Source of the DNA: JBOGWY01 sp050694015
Lineage (GTDB): Bacteria; Actinomycetota; CADDZG01; WHSQ01
Assembly (NCBI GenBank): GCA_050694015.1
Contig: JBOGWY010000005.1
Span: 1 to 10,199, forward strand
Reading direction: 5' to 3'
DNA length: 10,199 nt
Below the pieces are notes generated by a model. The model saw only the letters and a list, made by a program, of their open reading frames with translations, had not been told where the DNA came from and did no database searches. Shown piece by piece: positions 5,724 to 10,199 of this stretch; within the stretch, counting starts at the first letter, position 1, and each line of letters opens with the position of its first letter. Both the position numbers and the translations under genes were made by a program.

Positions 5724-7818
5724 AGAGAAGTTCCGCGATGCGCTCCGCGGCCCGGCGAGCGCCGTCTCGCTCCACCGGCGCGTAGGTCACCTGTCGGCCG
5801 ACCTCGGCCGCGATCGCGTCGGCGATGACCTCCGGCGTCGCGGTCTCGAAGTCCATGCGGCGACCCGCGTCGTAACGATCGAGGCGATGCCGCACGTGGA
5901 AGTTCTGCTCGAAGTGATGACGCAGCGGGAAGTAGAGGAACGGGCGACGGTTGGCGGTTAGCTCCATCGACGTCGTGAGCCCGCCCTGCACGACCGCCAG
6001 GTCGCACGCGGCGAGATGGCGGTAGAGGTTGTGCACGTAGGGGCGAACCTCGAGGCCCTCAACCCGCGGCAGCGACTCGGGGTCGATGCGCGGCCCGGCG
6101 ACGACGACCATGCGCAGTTCCGGCACCTTCCGTCGCGCCTCGTCGAAGCTCGCGGCGACGCGGCGCAACAGATGCTCGCCGACGCCCGAGCCACCGACGG
6201 TCACGATGCACACCTTCTCGTCCGGCGCATAACCGAGCTCGGCGCGGAGCGCGTCGGTGTCGCCGAGTTCCACGGGATCGAAGCCCGTGATGTAGCCGGA
6301 GAACGAGTAGTTCTCCTCGGTCCACGCGCGGATGTTCGGGAGGTTCGGTCCGAAGTCGTCGCCCACGATGTCGTCGGGGTTGCCGACGAAGATCGCGCGG
6401 TCGCGCAGGCGCGGGAAGCGAGCGATGTGCTCGATCATCTCGGCGTTGTAGTCGGCCGTGAGGTACGACTCCCGCGTCCCCCCGTCGGGCATCGGGAGCC
6501 ATCCGACGAAATCGGTCAGCCAGCAGTACGCGGCCCGCTTCTGCTCGGGGTTCTCGTGGAGGTAGTAGTCGAGCTCCCACGCCTCGTCGCCGATCCACAG
6601 GTCGTAGTCGTTCTCGGTGACGATGTCGTGAAAGACCATGAAGTTGGCGAGGAGGATCTCGTCCATCCGCCGCCACGCCTGGAAACAGTGGAGGTCGTGT
6701 TCGGCGGATTCGCTCTCGATGTGCTGCGATTCGTTGGACAGCCAGCGACTGGCAGGATGGATCGTCTCGCCTTCGCCCTCGAGCACACGCGTGACCGGGT
6801 CCTGCGCGAGCCAGTCGATCTCGAGATCGGGCACCTGCGCGCGCAGCTCCTTCGCGATCGCGACGTCGCGTTGTGCGTGGCCGAGCCCGATCGGCGACGA
6901 GATGAACAGAGCGCGCTTGCGTCTGCTCTTCCCGCGCGTCCACACACGTTCGGGCGGTGGATCCGGGTCCACGAAGCCCCGGATCGCGAGGTTGACCGTC
7001 ACCGGATCGCGGGCCAGCGGGATGTGACCGGCCCCCTCCATCGTCAGCAGCGATCCCCCGATGGCGCGAGCCAGTTCGACGCCGCGCGCGTACGGGCTGA
7101 TCGCGTCCTTCGTGCCGTGGATCACGAGCACCGGGCAGCGGACCCGCTCGCACAGTTCCAGCACTGCGTCGCGGTCGGCCAAGGTCGCGCCGCCTTGGGT
7201 CGCGACGAGGACCTCGGGGGTGGTGTCGAGCCCCCACCCGACGGCGTCCTCGATCGGTTTCGTCGAATGCGGCTCGTTGAAACACTGCGAGAAGAAGAAC
7301 TCGAGGAAATCCCGGTACTCGGTCAACCAGTAGTTCCGGTTGTACTTGGCCCAGCCCTCGTAAGACTCCAGGACCTGCTCGAAGCTGGTCTGGGCGCGCT
7401 CGTCGTGTGCAGGTGCGATCGGTACTGTTGGGCCGATGAAGATCGAGCCGGCGACGCGTTCGGGATGGTCGGCCGCCAACAACAGCGCGCGTTGCGCTCC
7501 CATCGAGAGCGAAACGAGCACGGCTTCGCCCGTACCCGTCTCGTCCATCACCGCGAGCGCGTCGGCTACGAACTCCCGCTCGTTATAGGCGGCCGGATCA
7601 AGGGGACGATCCGATCTCCCGTTGCCGCGGCCATCGAAGGTGAGAACGCGGAAGTGCCGCGACAGATATGGGATCTGCATCTTCCAGAAGCGTGAGTGGA
7701 TGATCGACCACGTCGGCAGCAACAGGATCGTCCGATCGCCCTCGCCGTAGACCTCGTAGAAGATCTTCACTCCGTCGCGTACGACGTAACCGTCGTTGTC
7801 CGGGTATCGCGCTCTCAT
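5722..7818 (-). CDS. Alpha/beta hydrolase fused to a GT-B glycosyltransferase
   Basis: The protein has 698 residues and no signal peptide or membrane helix. Residues about 1-285 form an alpha/beta hydrolase: FDGRGNGRSDRP (61-72), the nucleophile elbow SLSMG with Ser105 (the first Gly of GxSxG is Ser103), acid Asp238 in HGTKDAISP and His265 in GAGHIPL. After a basic linker (TRGKSRRKR, 294-302), residues 303-698 form a GT-B glycosyltransferase. Its N-terminal acceptor half begins FISSPIGLGHAQRD, like the GxGH motif of MurG/GT28 enzymes. Its C-terminal donor half has VTVGGSGVG (540-547), PYVHNLYRHLAACDLAVVQGG and the donor-site motif GGLTTSMELTANRRPFLYFP. Both active sites look intact. The ATG at 7818 overlaps the TetR stop (ATGA) and has GGGGGAG 7 bases upstream; the frame is open back to 8031, but that extension overlaps the TetR gene. 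It is the last gene of the TetR operon. Sequential ester cleavage and glycosylation of one small molecule is an inference; the substrates are unknown. Confidence 0.88.
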   Translation of the reverse strand: MRARYPDNDGYVVRDGVKIFYEVYGEGDRTILLLPTWSIIHSRFWKMQIPYLSRHFRVLTFDGRGNGRSDRPLDPAAYNEREFVADALAVMDETGTGEAVLVSLSMGAQRALLLAADHPERVAGSIFIGPTVPIAPAHDERAQTSFEQVLESYEGWAKYNRNYWLTEYRDFLEFFFSQCFNEPHSTKPIEDAVGWGLDTTPEVLVATQGGATLADRDAVLELCERVRCPVLVIHGTKDAISPYARGVELARAIGGSLLTMEGAGHIPLARDPVTVNLAIRGFVDPDPPPERVWTRGKSRRKRALFISSPIGLGHAQRDVAIAKELRAQVPDLEIDWLAQDPVTRVLEGEGETIHPASRWLSNESQHIESESAEHDLHCFQAWRRMDEILLANFMVFHDIVTENDYDLWIGDEAWELDYYLHENPEQKRAAYCWLTDFVGWLPMPDGGTRESYLTADYNAEMIEHIARFPRLRDRAIFVGNPDDIVGDDFGPNLPNIRAWTEENYSFSGYITGFDPVELGDTDALRAELGYAPDEKVCIVTVGGSGVGEHLLRRVAASFDEARRKVPELRMVVVAGPRIDPESLPRVEGLEVRPYVHNLYRHLAACDLAVVQGGLTTSMELTANRRPFLYFPLRHHFEQNFHVRHRLDRYDAGRRMDFETATPEVIADAIAAEVGRQVTYAPVERDGARRAAERIAELL

Positions 7819-8423
7819 CTCTTCACTCCCCCGTCGAGTTCCTTCACGATCCGATCGAGCATGCGCAAGAGAGACCTGTGACCTCCCGAGATGCCGGAGT
7901 GGCGCTCGAGGATCATCCCCTGGTTGAACGTCACGACGAGAGCGACGATGGCGTCGATCGGGAACACCCTCGTGTCGACCCCGTAGGCCTCCGCGGCGTC
8001 CTCGAACGCGCGCGTGATGACCCGGCGCCACTCCTCGTTCACGTGCGCGACGCGGTCACGCAGCTCGGCCCGGTTCCACGCCATCGCTTGGAGCTCGAGC
8101 CACACCTTTTGGTAGCCCGACTCGAAATCCGCCTCGAGGTAGCGCATCGCACGCCGCCACTTCTTGAGGAAGGGCTCGTCGGCCGCGTACATCGCGCGCT
8201 GACGCTCGATCAGTCGCTCGGTGAAGCGCTCGAGCACCTGGACGAAGAGCTCTTCCATCGAGCCGAAGTAATAGTGGACGAGCCCGTGGTTGACCCCGGC
8301 GGTCGCGGCGACGTTCCGGGTCGTGATGGCGCCGTAACCCACCTCGACCAGCAGTCGCTCGGCGGCATCCAACAGTTTCGTCTCGGGTTCAGTCCGTGGG
8401 AAGGCCTCGGCTTGAGCGGTCAT
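7815..8423 (-). CDS. TetR-family transcriptional repressor
   Basis: The protein has 202 residues, a typical TetR length. The N-terminal DNA-binding domain is clear: KLLDAAERLLVEVGY (16-30), then the helix-turn-helix ITTRNVAATAGVNHGLVHYYF (33-53) and the family-typical SMEELF. The C-terminal half is all-helical and is the ligand-binding and dimerisation domain; its rich content of Phe, Trp, Tyr and Met would suit a hydrophobic ligand. The start ATG overlaps the stop of the upstream NTF2-like gene, and its own stop overlaps the start of the hydrolase-glycosyltransferase gene, both as ATGA. It has no good ribosome site of its own, so translation is probably coupled. Being inside the operon headed by a 35-bp inverted-repeat operator, it most likely represses its own operon and releases on binding a ligand related to the enzyme's substrate or product. 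Confidence 0.93.
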   Translation of the reverse strand: MTAQAEAFPRTEPETKLLDAAERLLVEVGYGAITTRNVAATAGVNHGLVHYYFGSMEELFVQVLERFTERLIERQRAMYAADEPFLKKWRRAMRYLEADFESGYQKVWLELQAMAWNRAELRDRVAHVNEEWRRVITRAFEDAAEAYGVDTRVFPIDAIVALVVTFNQGMILERHSGISGGHRSLLRMLDRIVKELDGGVKR

Positions 8424-8809
8424 CGGGTCGTGCGCTCGCTTGCCGCGGCGTAGAACGCGCTAACGATCCTCCACTCGCCGGCCACACAGGCCAGGTGCAG
8501 GTACTCGCGGTAGAGCGCCGACCGGACGACGGCCGTGGCGATGTCCCCGTAGATCTCGAACACCTCTACATCGAAGGCGCGCTCTGGGCCCGTGAACCGG
8601 CGCCCGCGGCCGCCCGCGGCGACCCCGACCATGTCGTCCGCGGTCTGAGCGAGGTCCTCGACGTCGCCGAGTTCATCGAGGAACTCCCGTTTGACCAGGC
8701 GGGGATGGAGGACGGCTCTCATCCGCTCGGCGTCTCCTTCGAAGTAGCTCTCGAAGTACTCCCGGGCCGCTTGCTGGACGGCCTGCGCTTCCGAAACCGC
8801 GACGCTCAT
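8420..8809 (-). CDS. NTF2-like / putative lumazine-binding-type small protein
   Basis: The protein has 129 residues. The N-terminal helical segment AAREYFESYFEGDAERMRAVLHP (14-36), the central FDVEVFEIYGDIATAVVRSAL and the C-terminal GEWRIVSAFY strand are the pattern of the SnoaL/NTF2-like cone fold, closest in style to the Lumazine_bd_2 group. Such proteins bind small hydrophobic molecules or act as cyclases or isomerases, but most are uncharacterised and no catalytic residue can be assigned here. The start at 8809 is supported by GGGAG 5 bases upstream and by its position about 31 bases after the predicted transcription start. The same frame is open to 8914, but that would begin upstream of the promoter. 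It is the first gene of the operon and shares a 4-base overlap with the TetR gene. A role in handling the same ligand as the hydrolase-glycosyltransferase is an inference. Confidence 0.82.
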   Translation of the reverse strand: MSVAVSEAQAVQQAAREYFESYFEGDAERMRAVLHPRLVKREFLDELGDVEDLAQTADDMVGVAAGGRGRRFTGPERAFDVEVFEIYGDIATAVVRSALYREYLHLACVAGEWRIVSAFYAAASERTTR

Positions 8810-8831
8810 GGCGACTCCCGTGTCAGGCAAA

Positions 8832-8866
8832 GGTTTAGACAGTTGACTAATACAACCGTCTAAACC
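8832..8866. promoter_or_regulatory. Near-perfect 35-bp inverted repeat, predicted TetR operator
   Basis: The left arm GGTTTAGACAGTTG (8832-8845) and right arm CAACCGTCTAAACC (8853-8866) are reverse complements except for one position (A8841 against C8857). They flank a 7-bp spacer, ACTAATA. The outer nine bases, GGTTTAGAC/GTCTAAACC, match perfectly. It is also a local AT-rich patch in a GC-rich region. It overlaps the -10 box and most of the -35/-10 spacer of the operon promoter, so a bound dimer or pair of dimers would block RNA polymerase. Assignment to the operon's TetR protein is inferred from position. Confidence 0.85.
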
Positions 8867-8875
8867 GGGTGTCAA
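8847..8875 (-). promoter_or_regulatory. Sigma-70-type promoter of the NTF2-TetR-hydrolase/glycosyltransferase operon
   Basis: Reading the minus strand, a perfect TTGACA -35 box (8875-8870) is followed by exactly 17 bp and a TATTAG -10 box (8852-8847; four of six consensus bases). The predicted transcription start is near 8840, giving a leader of about 31 bases before the ATG at 8809. The -10 box sits in the spacer of the inverted-repeat operator. Confidence 0.8.
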
Positions 8876-8968
8876 GAGGTCGGGCGCGGCAAAGAGTCCT
8901 CGGTGGTCGGACACCGGCCCCCCGCCAACCCCCTATCCACGGGCTGCCGATAGTGCGATTTTGACCTT
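8867..8968 (+). promoter_or_regulatory. Upstream region of the PD40/Calx-beta protein gene, no clear promoter
   Basis: Apart from the operon's -35 box at the left, this GC-rich stretch shows no ribosome site before the ATG at 8969 and no convincing plus-strand promoter. A weak AT patch (GATTTT, 8957-8962) is at the position of a -10 box for a leaderless start, but it matches only three of six consensus bases. A 6-bp inverted pair GGTGTC/GACACC is present and is likely chance. Confidence 0.2.
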
Positions 8969-10199
8969 ATGAACGGACCTCGGGTCAGGGCGCTGGTGCT
9001 TGCGACCCTGACGGTCGGCGGTCTGCAGGTGGGTATCCCCTCTGCGGAAGGCGGGACTTTTCCCGGGGCCAACGGCAGGATCGCGTTCTCGTCGGGCGAC
9101 CTCGAGCTCATTGCAGAAGAGGGGTCTGGTCGGGCGAATCTCACCCCTGGATCGTTCGGCGCCGAGGATCAACCGGCGTGGAACGCCGCGGGGACGCGGT
9201 TGGCGTTCATCACGGCCGACCACACCGTCAATACGATCGACGCGGATGGCAGCAACGCGACGGCGCTATTCGCAGCAGACTCTTTCGCGGGCAACCCGAC
9301 CTGGGCGCCGGATGGCTCGGTGATCGCCTTCGACAAGTACGTCGATGCGCTGCAAGGACGACGCATCTACGTGGTGGCGCCATCCGGGGGCGATGCGACG
9401 CAGATCGGGCCGGCTTCGGCTCAGGATCCTTCGTACTCGCCGGACGGAACCCGCATCGCGTTCGAAGCCAACCTCGGGGCGGACGACATCGCCCTGATGA
9501 ACGCCGACGGCACGAACGTCGTCAACCTCGCGCCGAGCGATGACGACGACGTCGACCAAGATCCTTCGTGGTCGCCGGACGGCACCAAGATCGCGTTCGC
9601 GCGGAACGGTCAGATCTGGACGATGGGGGCGGACGGCACCGGCGCGATCCAACTCACTTCATTGACATTCGATGCCGAGCATCCGTCGTGGTCCCCCGAC
9701 GGCACCAAGATCGCGTTCGCCGCCAACGACGACATCTGGATCATGGCCGCGGACGGCACCGACCAGACGAACATGACGGACAGCGCGTCCATCGAGGAGC
9801 GCGACCCCGACTGGGGGGCCTGCGCCGGATCCAACTGTCCCGCAGGCATAGCGGCACCGACGGATCGCACTTATCCGGAACCGGAGGATCGTCTACGGGT
9901 CGCTCTGAGGATCACCCTGACGCGAATCACCAACCAGCCGGTAACCGTCCGGTGGGCTTATCGCGATGGCACGGCCACGATCGCCTCCGGTGACTACGAG
10001 GCCGCGACCACGAGCGGATCGGTGACGATCCCCGCCGGAGAAAGATCGACGGGGGACCTGCCCTACAGCTTCATCGTGGGAGACGGAGCGACGGAGCCGG
10101 ATGAGTACTACGCGCTCGAATTGACGGCCGCCACCAACGCACCGATCGCCGACTATCGCACCGTGATCACGATCCTCGGCGTCGCGGGGACATGCCCCG
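8969..10199 (+). CDS. Secreted PD40 (TolB-like) beta-propeller protein with Calx-beta domain, C-terminus beyond window
   Basis: The frame is open from the ATG at 8969 to the window edge: 410 full codons and no stop. The N-terminus (MNGPRVRALVLATLTVGGLQ) has positive charges then a hydrophobic stretch and small residues, consistent with a Sec signal peptide cleaved near residues 25-29. The mature part opens with FPGANGRIAF, common in actinobacterial TolB-like secreted proteins. Five PD40 blades follow, marked by PAWNAAGTRLAF (69), PTWAPDGSVIAF (110), PSYSPDGTRIAF (154), PSWSPDGTKIAF (199) and PSWSPDGTKIAF (239), with a last partial PDWG at 280. A CAGSNC pair (285-290) separates the propeller from a Calx-beta domain at about 297-403, marked by RDGTATIASGDYEA, SVTIPAGE and EPDEYYALELT. 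It is probably a cell-surface or exported binding protein; the ligand is unknown. An in-frame TAG at 8951 fixes this as the first ATG; no Shine-Dalgarno is visible. Confidence 0.87.
   Translation, partial: MNGPRVRALVLATLTVGGLQVGIPSAEGGTFPGANGRIAFSSGDLELIAEEGSGRANLTPGSFGAEDQPAWNAAGTRLAFITADHTVNTIDADGSNATALFAADSFAGNPTWAPDGSVIAFDKYVDALQGRRIYVVAPSGGDATQIGPASAQDPSYSPDGTRIAFEANLGADDIALMNADGTNVVNLAPSDDDDVDQDPSWSPDGTKIAFARNGQIWTMGADGTGAIQLTSLTFDAEHPSWSPDGTKIAFAANDDIWIMAADGTDQTNMTDSASIEERDPDWGACAGSNCPAGIAAPTDRTYPEPEDRLRVALRITLTRITNQPVTVRWAYRDGTATIASGDYEAATTSGSVTIPAGERSTGDLPYSFIVGDGATEPDEYYALELTAATNAPIADYRTVITILGVAGTCP
9561..9760 (+). repeat. Two tandem 120-bp units encoding near-identical propeller blades
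   Basis: The 40-base segments at 9561-9600 and 9681-9720 differ at only three positions, and the similarity continues through the following ATCTGG (9614 and 9734) to GCGGACGGCACC at the end of each segment. The period is exactly 120 bp, or 40 codons, one PD40 blade. The other blades of the same protein are more diverged at DNA level, so this pair looks like a relatively recent internal duplication, although selection on the motif also contributes. Confidence 0.7.

Noticed and set aside
6016..7695. A 559-codon open frame on the plus strand, antisense to the hydrolase-glycosyltransferase gene
   Set aside because: Its product is low-complexity (Arg/Val/Asp/Leu-rich) with no recognisable motif, as expected from the antisense frame of a GC-rich gene. 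The minus strand shows two clear domains with catalytic residues.
7819..8031. N-terminal extension of the hydrolase-glycosyltransferase to 8031
   Set aside because: It would overlap 213 bp of the TetR gene and encodes an Arg/Gly-rich stretch. The ATG at 7818 has a ribosome site and an ATGA overlap.
8843..8848. TTGACT on the plus strand as a -35 box for the PD40/Calx-beta gene
   Set aside because: No -10 box lies 16-18 bp downstream (GGGTG-rich sequence there), and the element belongs to the inverted-repeat operator.
8810..8914. N-terminal extension of the NTF2-like protein to 8914
   Set aside because: This start lies upstream of the predicted promoter and through the operator, so it would not be on the transcript. 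The ATG at 8809 has its own ribosome site.

Overview
The window is high-GC bacterial chromosome with densely packed genes. Several features suggest an uncultured or little-studied member of the Actinomycetota: strong GC bias at third codon positions, short GGAGG-type ribosome sites mixed with starts that lack one, a TetR operon with ATGA overlaps, and an exported beta-propeller protein beginning with a FPGANGRIAF motif. This assignment is an inference from style; there is no rRNA or marker gene to fix it. I see no tRNA, rRNA, CRISPR array, insertion sequence or prophage gene.

Layout from left to right. (1) Positions 1-1393, minus strand: the N-terminal 464 codons of a MalT/LuxR-type signalling ATPase, cut by the window edge. 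(2) Divergent from it across a 103-bp gap: a small orphan membrane histidine kinase (1497-2435), then 25 bp later a group II pyridoxal-phosphate decarboxylase-like enzyme (2461-3828). (3) Convergent to that: a 12-helix membrane protein with scattered conserved-looking histidines, resembling heme-copper oxidase subunit I or NnrS-type proteins (3845-5065, minus). (4) Divergent from it: an OsmC-family protein that keeps only the first catalytic cysteine (5200-5712). (5) Convergent to that: a three-gene minus-strand operon read 8809 to 5722. It encodes an NTF2-like protein, a TetR regulator and a 698-residue fusion of an alpha/beta hydrolase to a GT-B glycosyltransferase; each junction is a 4-base ATGA overlap. 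(6) Positions 8969 to the right edge, plus strand: a secreted PD40 (TolB-like) beta-propeller followed by a Calx-beta domain, cut by the window edge.

The most notable region is the operon in (5). Directly upstream of its first gene is a 35-bp near-perfect inverted repeat (14-base arms, one mismatch, 7-base spacer). A TTGACA -35 box lies just outside it, and at exactly 17 bp spacing a TATTAG -10 box fills the spacer. This is the geometry of a promoter repressed by its own TetR product. The operon would therefore be an inducible module whose output is a two-domain hydrolase-glycosyltransferase, plausibly one that acts on a small hydrophobic molecule sensed by the TetR protein. The substrate cannot be read from the sequence.

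The other genes look like independent transcription units with stress, redox or signalling themes: the OsmC-like protein, the putative heme/copper membrane protein, the orphan kinase and the LuxR-type ATPase. No intergenic gap exceeds about 160 bp.
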